From contig WGCW01000186.1 in assembly GCA_015493585.1 (NCBI GenBank), forward strand, positions 1 through 51,805: a stretch of 51,805 nt of DNA, given 5' to 3'. Positions within the stretch are counted from its first letter, which is position 1, and every line of letters begins with the position of its first letter. A program made the translations under genes and the position numbers. The notes under the pieces are model-generated. The model had not been told where the DNA came from, searched no databases, and saw nothing but the letters and a program-made list of their open reading frames with translations. This document shows, one piece after another, positions 1 to 8,948 of this stretch. This DNA is from Acidobacteriota bacterium. GTDB lineage: Bacteria; Acidobacteriota; Thermoanaerobaculia; Thermoanaerobaculales; Sulfomarinibacteraceae.

Positions 1-327
1 CTCTTAGTACCCCGCGATCTCCGCCGTTAGATTCTCCAGATGGATCTTCACGAGATGGGGACAGTGTTGAATATGTCCCCCGCCCAGATCCTTCGCCGCG
101 TACCTTCGGCCCGCGGCTCAGGATGACAGGGGAGGGATAGCTATACCTTCGGCCCGCGGCTCAGGATGACAGGGGAGGGATAGCTGTACCTTCGGCCCGC
201 GGCTCAGGATGACAAGAGAAGGATGGCTGCGCCTCCTCTCTCGCACAAGTCAAGAAGCGGCGCACAGCGCACAACCTCGAAGGAGTCAAAGCTGCACAGG
301 TGCGGCCTCATCGGGTACACTGCACGT
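1..327. other. Non-coding left edge made of repeat modules
   Basis: I see no convincing gene here. Positions 1-75 hold a degenerate copy of a composite module (a CTCCGCCGTTAGATTCTCC-like part followed by GGGGACAGTGTTGAATA) that recurs at 32.7-33.7 kb. Positions 101-229 hold a 43-bp tandem repeat, described separately. The ATG at 223 lies in the last tandem unit and opens the downstream reading frame, but the peptide it would add (35 residues) is polar and unlike the family N-terminus, so I treat it as non-coding. Confidence 0.7.
101..229. repeat. 43-bp tandem repeat, three units
   Basis: Units begin at 101, 144 and 187, each starting TACCTTCGGCCCGCGGCTCA and containing GGATGACAGG. The first two are nearly identical; the third diverges in its last ~15 bases. 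The CTCAGGATGACA core is the same motif that occurs many times, in both orientations, in the 32.4-33.8 kb repeat island. No spacers and no associated cas genes, so it is not a CRISPR. Confidence 0.9.
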
Positions 328-1599
328 GTGGAGACGCTTGGTCAACACGTTTCACCGGAGCTGGTCGGATTCGTTCTAACGCTGGCGCTGTCTCTACTGA
401 TCGGCTTTGAGCGGGAGGAGCTTCGTTCAAATCGCCCGGTCGCCTTCTTCGGCGGTGTCAGAACGTTCCCGTTGATCGGCCTGTGCGGTTTTCTTTTCGT
501 CATCGGGTTTCCTGCAAGCCCGGTCCCGTTCGCGACGGGTCTTCTCGTGCTTGGAGCGCTCCTCGTCGTCTCCCATTCGGCAAGCCTTGGAACCAGCGAT
601 ATGGGCATCACAACCGAGGTCGCCGCCGTCTTGACCTACGCGCTGGGCGCTGCAATCGCCTTCAAGCTCTACTGGATCAGTATCGCAACGGCTGTCGTCG
701 CCGTCCTGATCCTCCATGAGAAACAGCGGCTCGAAGGTCTCGTGCAACGCATCCCTCGCGACGAGCTCGGCACGCTCCTTCGCTTTCTCCTGCTGAGTGG
801 TGTCATCCTCCCAGCGGTTCCGAACCACGCCTTCACAACTTTTCAGATCAACCCGTTCAAGATCTGGCTGGTCGTCGTTGCCGTCAGCGGCATCTCGTAC
901 CTCAGCTACCTCTTCCGGTTGAAGTGGGGGCCCGAAGCCGGGCTGATCTTCGCCGGGCTCCTCGGTGGGGCCTACTCATCGACGGCCACAACGGTCGCTT
1001 TGGCCAGACAGTCGAAGGAGTGCACCGGCGTACCCATCCGGTTTGCTGGTGCCATCCTTGCGGCAACGGGTGTCATGTACATCCGGTTGTGGATCTTGCT
1101 TGAGCTGTTTGCACACAGGTTGGCCCAGCCGCTGACCGCCTTGTTCTGGGGCCTTGGGCTTGTTGCAATCGCTGTGGGATGGCTCCTGACGCGGGTCCAC
1201 CGGAACCATGAGGCCCCGGAACCGGAGGAGAGCCGGCCTCGTCAGACTTCCAACCCTCTCGAGCTGACGGCAGCCTTGGCCTTTGCGGCCATCTTTCTGG
1301 CCGTCATGATCGTCACCCGTCTCGTCAGCAAACATTTCGGGAACGCGGGCGTGCTCGCCCTGGCCGGCATCATGGGGCTGACCGATGTCGACCCGTTCAT
1401 CCTCGGCCTCACACAATCGGCCGGCCATGGCGTCCTGCTGGCCACGGCCATCCTGGCGGTCGTCATTGCCTCTGCCTCTAACAACATCATCAAGGGGATC
1501 TACGCCTTCTCATTCGGCGAGCGCCGTGCCGGCCGTCTCTCGCTGATCCTGCTCTCCCTCTGGGGCGTCGCGAGCGTTCTGCTGTTTCTGGTTGCCTAA
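328..1599 (+). CDS. MgtC/SapB and DUF4010 family inner-membrane protein
   Basis: Predicted polytopic membrane protein of about 423 residues. The N-terminal part (LALSLLIGFERE) matches the MgtC/SapB-type membrane domain, and the C-terminal half carries the DUF4010 signature GGAYSSTATTVALAR (around residue 215 from the chosen start). At least ten hydrophobic segments are visible. Function in the family is not settled; MgtC relatives are linked to Mg2+ and membrane homeostasis. I chose the GTG at 328 because residues encoded upstream come from repeat DNA and the family begins shortly before the first membrane segment; no clear Shine-Dalgarno sequence precedes it, so the start is uncertain. It converges on the glutaredoxin gene with a 10-bp gap. 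Confidence 0.8.
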   Translation: METLGQHVSPELVGFVLTLALSLLIGFEREELRSNRPVAFFGGVRTFPLIGLCGFLFVIGFPASPVPFATGLLVLGALLVVSHSASLGTSDMGITTEVAAVLTYALGAAIAFKLYWISIATAVVAVLILHEKQRLEGLVQRIPRDELGTLLRFLLLSGVILPAVPNHAFTTFQINPFKIWLVVVAVSGISYLSYLFRLKWGPEAGLIFAGLLGGAYSSTATTVALARQSKECTGVPIRFAGAILAATGVMYIRLWILLELFAHRLAQPLTALFWGLGLVAIAVGWLLTRVHRNHEAPEPEESRPRQTSNPLELTAALAFAAIFLAVMIVTRLVSKHFGNAGVLALAGIMGLTDVDPFILGLTQSAGHGVLLATAILAVVIASASNNIIKGIYAFSFGERRAGRLSLILLSLWGVASVLLFLVA

Positions 1600-1609
1600 G
1601 CTGACGCGC

Positions 1610-1861
1610 TCACAGATCTTCAAGGCCGAGCTCAGCAAAAGTCGAAGAGCCGCCGCGAAACCCGATCGAGACACGCTCATGATCGACAATGACCGGAAGC
1701 CGGTGTTCCCAGGAATGTGCGCGTAGCTCGGACATCCGATGCGGCTCCCGGCTGAGATTGATCTCAAGAAAACGCACGTTGCGGCGCCGAAGATCATCAC
1801 ACAGGGCCGCGCTGTGCGGACAACCGTCCGCCGTGAAGACGAGCACCCTGTACAGCACCAT
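1610..1861 (-). CDS. Small glutaredoxin-like protein
   Basis: 83-residue thioredoxin-fold protein. A CPHS active-site motif follows the first beta strand (VLVFTADGCPHS), and LPVIVDH plus IGFRGG near the C-terminus match the glutaredoxin cis-Pro and glutathione-site region. Probably a cytoplasmic thiol oxidoreductase; the partner is unknown. The ATG at 1861 shares one base with the era stop codon and is preceded by a purine-rich GGGGGAGGG ribosome site, so it is translationally coupled as the last gene of the phoH-era operon. A TTG one codon upstream is possible but less likely. Confidence 0.8.
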   Translation of the reverse strand: MVLYRVLVFTADGCPHSAALCDDLRRRNVRFLEINLSREPHRMSELRAHSWEHRLPVIVDHERVSIGFRGGSSTFAELGLEDL

Positions 1862-2832
1862 CAACCCTCCCCCTCTGGTTCCGGCTCATCCGACGCGGTG
1901 ATCAGGCCGGAGACGTCACCATCGGGCCCCGTTGCAAGCCCCGGCTCCATTTGGACGAGGACACGAGGATCGTCCCGCCACCGGCGATGAACCTTGACAC
2001 GAAGGCCGAGGAACATCCGGATGCCGAAGCGGGCTTCCAGCTCCGCACGCGCCTCTCGTCCGAGCCTCGTGATCATGCTCCCTCTCCGGCCGATCACGAT
2101 GCCCTTCTGGCTGTCGCGCTCAACGTAGATGACGGCCTCGACCCGAAGCAGGTTCCCGCTCTCCTCCATCTGCTCGACGATGACACCTGTGGTGTACGGC
2201 AGCTCGTGCTTGACAGCATCAAGCAGCTTCTCCCGAATCACTTCGGCGATAAAGAACCGTTCAGTCTGTGTTGTCGTGACATCCGTCGGGTAGAAGGCCG
2301 GCCCCTCCGGAAGCATGGCGAACAGACGTCCACGAAGCTCATCCAACCCTTCTTCAGTCACTGAAGAAATGGGAAGAATCTCAGTACCAGGCCTCCGCTG
2401 ACGGTAGGCATCAATCAGCGGCAACAGCTTCGTCTTTGGTTTGACGAGATCAATCTTCGTCAGCAGCCCAAGGACCGGTGTCCGGACCTCATCGAGCAGA
2501 TCGAAGAGGTACGCCTCCCCCTGACCCCAGATCTCCGATGCATCGATCAAATGGAGCACGAGGTCCGCTTCGTCGATCGAGGAACGGACCTCCTGCATCA
2601 TCTTGGCGTTCATCCGGTGCAGCGGGCGATGCACGCCGGGAAGATCGAAGAAGACTGCCTGGCCGCGATCCTCGGTCAGAACTCCGATGATCCTGTTCCT
2701 CGTCGTTTGCGGCTTGTCGGAAACGATGGCGACCTTCTCACCGAGAAGCGCATTGAGGAGTGTGCTCTTGCCGGCGTTGGGCCGTCCGACGAGGGCGACC
2801 AGTCCGGTGTGGGATCGATCAGTATCCATCAT
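1861..2832 (-). CDS. era: GTPase Era
   Basis: Essential GTPase that binds 16S rRNA near its 3' end during 30S maturation. About 323 residues. G1 is GRPNAGKST (residues ~16-24), G3 is DLPGVH, G4 appears as TKID, and the C-terminal KH domain contains GIVIGRRGSMITRLG. Two consecutive ATGs (2832 and 2829) follow a GGGGGATGCAGGTG leader; the longer frame back to a TTG at 2919 overlaps corC and does not look like Era, so I use 2832. It lies between corC and the glutaredoxin gene in a compact operon with ybeY and phoH, an association seen in many bacteria and consistent with ribosome maturation. Confidence 0.96.
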   Translation of the reverse strand: MMDTDRSHTGLVALVGRPNAGKSTLLNALLGEKVAIVSDKPQTTRNRIIGVLTEDRGQAVFFDLPGVHRPLHRMNAKMMQEVRSSIDEADLVLHLIDASEIWGQGEAYLFDLLDEVRTPVLGLLTKIDLVKPKTKLLPLIDAYRQRRPGTEILPISSVTEEGLDELRGRLFAMLPEGPAFYPTDVTTTQTERFFIAEVIREKLLDAVKHELPYTTGVIVEQMEESGNLLRVEAVIYVERDSQKGIVIGRRGSMITRLGREARAELEARFGIRMFLGLRVKVHRRWRDDPRVLVQMEPGLATGPDGDVSGLITASDEPEPEGEG

Positions 2833-2915
2833 GCACCTGCATCCCCCAAACGGGCGGCCGAACCGTTCCGTACAGCCTCCATTGGCGAGCCTCGTCACGG
2901 GCTCCTGCGGCGGGC

Positions 2916-4193
2916 TCAATCCTCTCCATCGTCATCCCCATGTGAATCCTGAACACGCCGGACACGAATCGTCTCGATCCGGCGATCGTCAACGCTCTCG
3001 ACGGTGAACTCTAAGCCCAGCGCTTCATCCCGGACCGAGGCACCCTGCGGCGGGACGGTTCCGTACTGGGAAAAGACCAGCCCCCCGACGGTTTCGACCT
3101 CCTCATCTTCGACCTTACACCCAAAGAGGTCTTCCAGAACCTCGAGAGGCGCCCGTCCCTGTAAACGATAGAGACCCTCCTCGATCTCTTCCCATTCGGG
3201 AGGTTGCTTCGGCTCGTGCTCATCCTGAATCTCGCCGACGATTTCTTCGAGAATATCCTCCAACGTCACGAGCCCAGCGGTTCCCCCGTATTCGTCGATG
3301 ACGATCGCCATCTGTTGTTGATGCTGCTGGAACTCTCGCAAGAGCTCACCGAGCTCCTTCGTTTCCGGCACCACCGGACATTCCATCATCAGCTCACCAA
3401 CGGGAGGAGCCGTCCCGTTGGCCACGTGTTCGACCAGCGACTTGACGTGAACCACGCCAACGACATGATCGATCGTCTCCTGGTAGACCGGGAGACGGCT
3501 CTTCCGGCTCGACGCGAACGTCTCCATGAGATCCTGAAACGTCGCCGTTAGCGGAACCGCGACGATTTCCGTCCGTGGGGTCATCACCTCACGAACGATC
3601 GTATCGAAGAAGTCGACCAGGGACTCGACGAACTCCCCCTCCTCCCCTTCGAAGATCCCCGCAGCCTCGCCGACATCGAGAAAGGCCTGGATCTCCCGTT
3701 CACTTGCCTCGTCTTCGTCGTCCTCGGCTTCCTGGAGAGGAGCTGGAGAACGGCCACCGCGCCCAAGAATGGCGATCGCCGGAAGCAACAGCGGACGAAC
3801 GAGCCGGAGCAACGATGCGGCCGTATCCTCTCCCGTGAACCTGACAAACACTGCCGAAATCAGCATGGCGGCGGCCCACCCGAGGAGCGCCAGGCCGAGC
3901 GCACCAAGCCCTGACACGCCGGGAAGCTGGGAGTACACGACCCACATCGCCCAAAGAACGGTCACCTCGAGCCAGCGCAGCACGTTGAGAAGCCTGGAGA
4001 GGGCAAAGGGCGCCGTGCTTGCCGCCGGGATCAGATCCTGATGATCGTCCAACAGACCCTGAAATCGCACGTTCCCCATTTCAGCAAGACGCCGGCTCAG
4101 TGTCTCGAAGATTACGAGGACCACTAAGAGGAGAAGACCAGCCAACGTCAACGTCACGGGATGACGCAGCCACCCGGTCAGCGCAGCTTCCAT
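2916..4193 (-). CDS. CorC/HlyC-type CBS-pair membrane protein
   Basis: About 425 residues: an N-terminal membrane region with roughly three hydrophobic segments (residues ~13-130), an acidic linker, a CBS pair (MTPRTEIVAVPLTATFQDLM through LEDILEEIVGEI) and a C-terminal CorC_HlyC domain (residues ~330-410) ending in RIETIRVRRV. The family is associated with divalent metal efflux or tolerance; direct haemolysin activity is not implied. The ATG at 4193 shares a base with the ybeY stop (TGATG), and a GTG one codon earlier is an alternative. Its position between ybeY and era is the usual one for corC-like genes. Confidence 0.9.
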   Translation of the reverse strand: MEAALTGWLRHPVTLTLAGLLLLVVLVIFETLSRRLAEMGNVRFQGLLDDHQDLIPAASTAPFALSRLLNVLRWLEVTVLWAMWVVYSQLPGVSGLGALGLALLGWAAAMLISAVFVRFTGEDTAASLLRLVRPLLLPAIAILGRGGRSPAPLQEAEDDEDEASEREIQAFLDVGEAAGIFEGEEGEFVESLVDFFDTIVREVMTPRTEIVAVPLTATFQDLMETFASSRKSRLPVYQETIDHVVGVVHVKSLVEHVANGTAPPVGELMMECPVVPETKELGELLREFQQHQQQMAIVIDEYGGTAGLVTLEDILEEIVGEIQDEHEPKQPPEWEEIEEGLYRLQGRAPLEVLEDLFGCKVEDEEVETVGGLVFSQYGTVPPQGASVRDEALGLEFTVESVDDRRIETIRVRRVQDSHGDDDGED

Positions 4194-4615
4194 CACAACA
4201 GCTCCTCGCGCAGTTGAAGCTCAAGCATTTCCATCTCTCCGTGATCCTCCTCGTGATCGTACCCAAGGAGGTGCAGAAGGCCGTGCAGGACCAGCTCTTC
4301 GAGCTCCCGGAGCAACGAATGCCCCAGCTCATTCGCTTGGCGCCGCGCCGTATCGAGTGAAATCACGATCTCTCCAAGGAAGACGAAGCCGTCCGGGAGC
4401 CTGTCGCCGTCGGGAAACGAGAGAACGTCCGTCGGCCGGTCCCGGCCCAGGTACTTGTTATTGAGCTCCTGGATCCGGACATCGTCCGTCAACACCAACG
4501 AGACATCGGTACGATCCCGGCCTGATCGCGCCAGGACGTTACGAACGAGGCGTCTCAGTGGCTGAGCCGTTCGTCCCTGCGGACGGCGTTCCCAGGCGAT
4601 GTGAACCCGATTCAC
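4193..4615 (-). CDS. ybeY: Endoribonuclease YbeY
   Basis: Single-strand-specific metallo-endoribonuclease needed for 16S rRNA 3' maturation and 70S quality control. About 140 residues. The zinc signature is HGLLHLLGYDHEED near the C-terminus, and RPTDVLSFPDGD is the typical conserved segment before it. I chose the GTG at 4615 because a GGAAGGAAG site lies just upstream; a TTG at 4642 would add nine residues. With this start, the gene overlaps the 3' end of pgpH by 77 bp, which is longer than the other overlaps in the cluster. Confidence 0.95.
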   Translation of the reverse strand: MNRVHIAWERRPQGRTAQPLRRLVRNVLARSGRDRTDVSLVLTDDVRIQELNNKYLGRDRPTDVLSFPDGDRLPDGFVFLGEIVISLDTARRQANELGHSLLRELEELVLHGLLHLLGYDHEEDHGEMEMLELQLREELL

Positions 4616-6902
4616 TCTTTTTCTTCCTTCCGTTGAAATCAAACCCCGGATAGTCGATCCGGCTGTGGAACATATTGGTCAGGACCCACAGGAACGCAGA
4701 TCCAACCTTCTCGAGCTCCTTGAACGTCAGCTCGGATTGATCGAGTTGTCCATCCTCCAGCGCATCGGTCACAATCCGCTCGATCATATTGCGAATCTTG
4801 GCAGGAGTCGGATTGTCCAAGGTCCTCGCTGCAGCCTCCACGGCATCGGCAAGGAGCAGGATTCCGAGCTCCTTCGTATGCGGCTTCGGCCCGGGATACC
4901 GGTAGTCGCTCTCCCTGACCTCATCCGGGTCGCGCCCGTGTTCCTGTGCCTGTTCCTTCGCCCGCGAATAGAAGTAGCGAATGAGTTTCGTCCCGTGATG
5001 GGTCGCGATCGCCTGCCGGATGGGCAGCGGCAGCTTCTCCTTGCGGGCGATCTCGAGCCCCTCCTTGACGTGGCTCATGATGACCAGCGCCGACATCGAG
5101 GGGGTCAGGTGATCGTGGGGGTTGGATCCGTGTTGATTTTCAACGAAGTACTCAGGCTTCACGAGCTTCCCAACGTCGTGGTAGTACGAACACACCCGCA
5201 GCATGAGGCCGTTGGCGCCGATGGCATCGGCGCCGGCCTCGGCGAGGTTGCCAACAGAAAGCGAGTGCTGGAACGTCCCCGGAGCCTCCAGCGAGAGCCT
5301 CCTCAAGAGTGGGAGGTTTTGATTGGAGAGCTCGAGCAGGCGGATGTCGGTTGTGACGCCGAAGATCTTCTCAAAAAACGGCAACAAAAACGTGGCGATC
5401 CCGGCGGAAACGGGACCCCCCGCGAACGCCAGGCCAAGGCTCAACGCCAGCAGACCTAAGGCATCCGGCCACCCCTGGTAGAGCTCAAGCACCACGACAA
5501 CGGCCGCATTGACAACCCCAACGGCCAGGCCAACGCGCGTCAGCACGGCCCGTTCCTTGAACTGCTGTGCCGCAAGAACCCCTGCGAGCCCCGAAGCCAG
5601 CGCGTAGAAGACGACGGGAAGGGTTCCGCCCAGCATCAGGGCGACAAGAATAGCCTCCGAAACGGCAAAGAGCATGGCCGGCTCGAGGCCCAGCATCATA
5701 AACATGACGATCGGGCCAGCCGCATGGGGCAACGCCCACAGAAAGACCTGCGGAGATGACAGCACGGGGCTCTGGCTGTTGAGCGCCAGCGCGTTGGCGA
5801 GATAGACGCCGAACCGGTCAACGGCTGTGAAGATCATGAGAAGCACAAAGACGATCGAGAGGTGGTATCTCCGTTCCCGAACCGGATCGAGCCTGGCGAG
5901 AACTTTCCACCAGCCCACGAGAATCAGCACGAGCAGGAGGAAATCTCCCGTGATCGTCGTATACCCCATCACCTTCCGGCGGGCGTGATTGATCTCTCGA
6001 AGAGCTGCCGCCACGGTGGGCGTGACGGCATCCCCTCGCCGGATCAGTACCTGCCCACGCTTGAGAATCATGAGCCTCGGCGTAACTTTCTGTGCCGCTT
6101 GAACCCGCCTCGCCGCCGTCTCGGCCCTGTTGAAGACCAGGTCCGGCGTGAGATTCGCCATCAGGAAATGCACGGCCGGCTTGATCCATCGTCTGCGAAC
6201 CGCGTCGTGCTCCAGCAGGCGCGCCCGCAAGGCCGGCTCCAAACCCGACCGGAAATCGATCACCGTGGACAGATCATCGAGCGTTTGAGGCCTCTCCGCC
6301 AACGTCGCCAGATTCCGCACCGTCACGCCGGCCTTACCGCGCCGTTCCATGGCACGCCAATCATCAACGATATGTTGCCGGTAGATTTGACCGACGACGT
6401 CGACCAGCGCCCGTTCCAGCCCGGAGCTGCACTGCGCCGACAGAAGCACACGGGTGATCCCCGCGCCGATGCTCAGATCGGAGGCCGAGCTCAGATTGGC
6501 TGCCGTCAACTGCCCCCGTTTCAGATCGTCCCGGCACACGGCGAAAAGGGCACGCAGGGCATCGACCGTGTCCTGGCTTAGACGCGGCTCGAGATCGTAG
6601 ACGGGTAACACCGAGGCTGCCGCCTCGTGCCGCAGGCGTGTCGTCGCGGCCTTGTCGGGTATGGCCAGGTCCCGATGGATGACCACATCGAAGGTCGCAA
6701 CATCTCCGGGCTTCCAATCGGGGAGTCTGCGGCCGACGCGGGGAACGACGAGCCATGTGCAGAGCAGCGCGGCAAGCACCGACCAGAGGAACGGGTGCTC
6801 GACCGCCCGGTCCCACCATCCGGCCCGTTCCTGAAGGCCTCGTTGGATCCGTCCGACGGCCGCAGTGTCCTGCCTACTCTTCGGTTGCTTTTTCTTCTTC
6901 AT
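4539..6902 (-). CDS. PgpH/YqfF-type 7TM receptor with HD hydrolase domain
   Basis: About 787 residues. One N-terminal membrane segment is followed by a large extracytoplasmic 7TMR-HDED region, a run of about seven membrane helices, and a cytoplasmic HD domain (GTFQHSLSVGNLAEAGADA, then CSYYHDVGK). PgpH proteins hydrolyse c-di-AMP to pApA, so c-di-AMP turnover is the likely role. The ATG at 6902 lies inside the end of phoH (29-bp overlap); earlier in-frame starts would encode sequence antisense-like to the PhoH tail. The last ~30 residues (Lys/Ser/Gly-rich) overlap ybeY and look disordered. Confidence 0.93.
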   Translation of the reverse strand: MKKKKQPKSRQDTAAVGRIQRGLQERAGWWDRAVEHPFLWSVLAALLCTWLVVPRVGRRLPDWKPGDVATFDVVIHRDLAIPDKAATTRLRHEAAASVLPVYDLEPRLSQDTVDALRALFAVCRDDLKRGQLTAANLSSASDLSIGAGITRVLLSAQCSSGLERALVDVVGQIYRQHIVDDWRAMERRGKAGVTVRNLATLAERPQTLDDLSTVIDFRSGLEPALRARLLEHDAVRRRWIKPAVHFLMANLTPDLVFNRAETAARRVQAAQKVTPRLMILKRGQVLIRRGDAVTPTVAAALREINHARRKVMGYTTITGDFLLLVLILVGWWKVLARLDPVRERRYHLSIVFVLLMIFTAVDRFGVYLANALALNSQSPVLSSPQVFLWALPHAAGPIVMFMMLGLEPAMLFAVSEAILVALMLGGTLPVVFYALASGLAGVLAAQQFKERAVLTRVGLAVGVVNAAVVVVLELYQGWPDALGLLALSLGLAFAGGPVSAGIATFLLPFFEKIFGVTTDIRLLELSNQNLPLLRRLSLEAPGTFQHSLSVGNLAEAGADAIGANGLMLRVCSYYHDVGKLVKPEYFVENQHGSNPHDHLTPSMSALVIMSHVKEGLEIARKEKLPLPIRQAIATHHGTKLIRYFYSRAKEQAQEHGRDPDEVRESDYRYPGPKPHTKELGILLLADAVEAAARTLDNPTPAKIRNMIERIVTDALEDGQLDQSELTFKELEKVGSAFLWVLTNMFHSRIDYPGFDFNGRKKKSESGSHRLGTPSAGTNGSATETPRS

Positions 6903-7863
6903 GAATTCCGGCCCCGGACTGCCGGGCCTCCCACCGTTCGTACCGGTCGACGATGCGCTGGACCAGACGGTGCCGCACGACATCCCGCCGTGTGAACTCA
7001 ATAAAGCCAATCCCGTCAACGCCCTGAAGCACGTGCACCGCCTCGACGAGCCCGGAGGCACGGCCCCCCGGAAGATCGATCTGCGTGACATCGCCCGTGA
7101 TCACCGTCTTCGAGTGAAACCCCATGCGCGTGAGAAACATCATCATCTGCTCATGGGTCGTATTCTGGGCCTCGTCGAGAATGATGAAGGCATCGTTGAG
7201 CGTCCGCCCCCTCATGAAGGCGAGTGGCGCGACCTCAATCATCTCGTGCTCCATTAACCGTGATGTCTTGTCATAGCCGAGGATGTCATAGAGCGCATCA
7301 TAGATCGGTCTCAGGTACGGGTTGATCTTCTCTTCGAGATCCCCGGGGAGGAAGCCGAGACGTTCTCCCGCCTCAACGGCCGGACGCGTCAAAACGATCC
7401 GCCTGACCTGCTTGTCGAGAAGAAAGGCCGATGCCATCGCCACTGCCAGGTACGTCTTCCCCGTCCCCGCCGGCCCTGTCGCAAAGACGTAATCGTGTTT
7501 CATGATGGCCTGAATGAACAACCGCTGGTTGAGATTCCTCGGAACCACGTGGCGCTTGAGGCTCTCCGGAATGCTGGTATCGAGGAAGAACTCCACCAGG
7601 TCGATACCGGCATCTTCTTCCAACACCCGCACCCCGGTCCGGAACTCCTCCCGGCCGACGTCACACCCGGCCGCCAGCAACCGGTCGAATGACTCCAGAA
7701 GGCGCGCGGCGATCTCCTCGGACTCGGGCTCGCCCGAAACCATGACCTCGCCTCCACGCGCATTGACCTCCACCCTCAACCGTTGGCCGAGGTAACGGAG
7801 ATTCTCATCCCGGACGCCGAACAAACGCTCGGGGTGCTCGTGGTACAGGGTTATTTTTCGCAT
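6874..7863 (-). CDS. phoH: PhoH-family ATPase
   Basis: 329 residues. Walker A is GPAGTGKTYLA, Walker B is FIILDEAQN, and the conserved EAGERLGFLPGDLEEK and TGDVTQIDLP segments are present, so this is a full PhoH/PhoL-like protein. An N-terminal ~110-residue extension precedes the ATPase core, as is common when phoH sits with ybeY. The family is linked to RNA metabolism, but the molecular activity is not firmly established. The start is ATG 7863. It is the first gene of the minus-strand operon phoH-pgpH-ybeY-corC-era-grx. Confidence 0.95.
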   Translation of the reverse strand: MRKITLYHEHPERLFGVRDENLRYLGQRLRVEVNARGGEVMVSGEPESEEIAARLLESFDRLLAAGCDVGREEFRTGVRVLEEDAGIDLVEFFLDTSIPESLKRHVVPRNLNQRLFIQAIMKHDYVFATGPAGTGKTYLAVAMASAFLLDKQVRRIVLTRPAVEAGERLGFLPGDLEEKINPYLRPIYDALYDILGYDKTSRLMEHEMIEVAPLAFMRGRTLNDAFIILDEAQNTTHEQMMMFLTRMGFHSKTVITGDVTQIDLPGGRASGLVEAVHVLQGVDGIGFIEFTRRDVVRHRLVQRIVDRYERWEARQSGAGIHEEEKATEE

Positions 7864-8304
7864 TGAATGACTTTGCCTTCGCCCTCAGCGCTCCACCTTC
7901 GGCCGGGGCAACGATGGACGCCGGCGCGGCGTATCCCACCTCTCATGACGCCTCTGCACAGTCCCACATCCGGGGAGGAACACCTCCCGCATGGGCGATA
8001 CCGCAGCATCCTTCCCAACCGTGCACCTGGCCATTGTACCAGCCGGGAACCGTTGCATCATGTGTGATCCACACCTGGGGTTGTTGCGCTGTGCGGAACC
8101 CGTGTGATCCCAGCGGATACGACCACGATCGAAGCACGCTCACCTCAACGCCAAAGCAACCGGTCGCGGGGAGAGCGCCCGAGGGAGCGCGGACTTCAGT
8201 CCGCATCGTACGCTCAACGCGTTCTGGTACAAAAAGATGCGGACTGAAGTCCGCGCTCCAAAGCTGCCTCCGGCCGCCGGGGCACAACGCAACAACCTCA
8301 CACC
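7864..8304. other. Non-coding interval upstream of phoH
   Basis: 441 bp between phoH (transcribed leftward from 7863) and the end of the cobalamin adenosyltransferase gene. Reading frames on both strands are low-complexity Pro/Arg/Ser-rich and have no recognisable domain. The interval must hold the phoH promoter, though I cannot pick out a convincing -10/-35. Its right part contains a perfect long inverted repeat (8184-8259). Confidence 0.6.
8184..8259. repeat. Perfect 24-bp inverted repeat with 28-bp loop
   Basis: Left arm 8184-8207 and right arm 8236-8259 are exact reverse complements. Each arm also contains the near-palindrome GCGGACTTCAGTCCGC. The structure lies 45 bp beyond the stop codon of the minus-strand adenosyltransferase gene. 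It could act as a transcription terminator or as a REP-like element; no clear T-run follows either arm. Confidence 0.9.
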
Positions 8305-8850
8305 TCAAGTCTGACGAAGCCCCGGCCACGGACGTTCCTCGACCCCCAGGCGATGGTTCAACCACCGGGCAAGCACGAACAGTGTGTCCGAGACGCGGTT
8401 GAGGTAGGCGATCTCCCTCTCCAGACCGGCCCCATCGTGCGAGATGGCGACCACCCGGCGTTCCGCACGCCGGCACACCGCCCGCGCCAGGTGCGCCAGT
8501 GCAGCGGCACGACTCCCGCCCGGAAGAATGAACGACCTCAGCGGCTCCAGGTTCTGCTCCATCTCGTCGATCCATCCCTCCAGGGGCGAGGGATCCCAGC
8601 GGGATGGATCACTGTCAAGCCTCCCTTGCGGATCGGCGAGGAACGCTCCAAGGGCAAAAAGCGCGTCTTGGATCCCGGCCAGCCTGGCCGCAACACCCTC
8701 CGGCACCGGTTCGGTCGCAAGAATCCCCAAAACCGAATTGAGCTCATCGATCGTTCCGTACGCATCAATCCGGCGATCGTCCTTCCAAACCCGGCCCCCC
8801 GATGCCAGAGAGGTCGATCCAGCATCACCCGTCTTCGTGTAAATCTTCAT
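8305..8850 (-). CDS. PduO-type cob(I)alamin adenosyltransferase
   Basis: Transfers the adenosyl group of ATP to cob(I)alamin to form adenosylcobalamin. 181 residues, typical for the family. It starts with the hallmark MKIYTKTGDAGSTSLASG, and RIDAYGTIDELNS and the late segment EIAYLNRVSDTLFVLARW follow, all characteristic of PduO/EutT-like trimeric enzymes. The ATG at 8850 is chosen because family alignment starts there; upstream codons have no family match. The gene is divergent from the secreted nuclease with a 98-bp gap. No cobalamin-dependent enzyme is seen in the window. Confidence 0.95.
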   Translation of the reverse strand: MKIYTKTGDAGSTSLASGGRVWKDDRRIDAYGTIDELNSVLGILATEPVPEGVAARLAGIQDALFALGAFLADPQGRLDSDPSRWDPSPLEGWIDEMEQNLEPLRSFILPGGSRAAALAHLARAVCRRAERRVVAISHDGAGLEREIAYLNRVSDTLFVLARWLNHRLGVEERPWPGLRQT

Positions 8851-8948
8851 GGAAGCATGATACCTGCACCTGTGCGATGTGCGGATGACCGGGCAGAGGA
8901 ACATTCCATTACCTAACCGGCCGGTGCAAGGAGCAGTATGCTTGGGCC

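Noticed and set aside
7863-8402. Possible 179-residue gene upstream of phoH
   Set aside because: Low-complexity composition, no ribosome site, overlaps the inverted repeat and the end of the adenosyltransferase gene.
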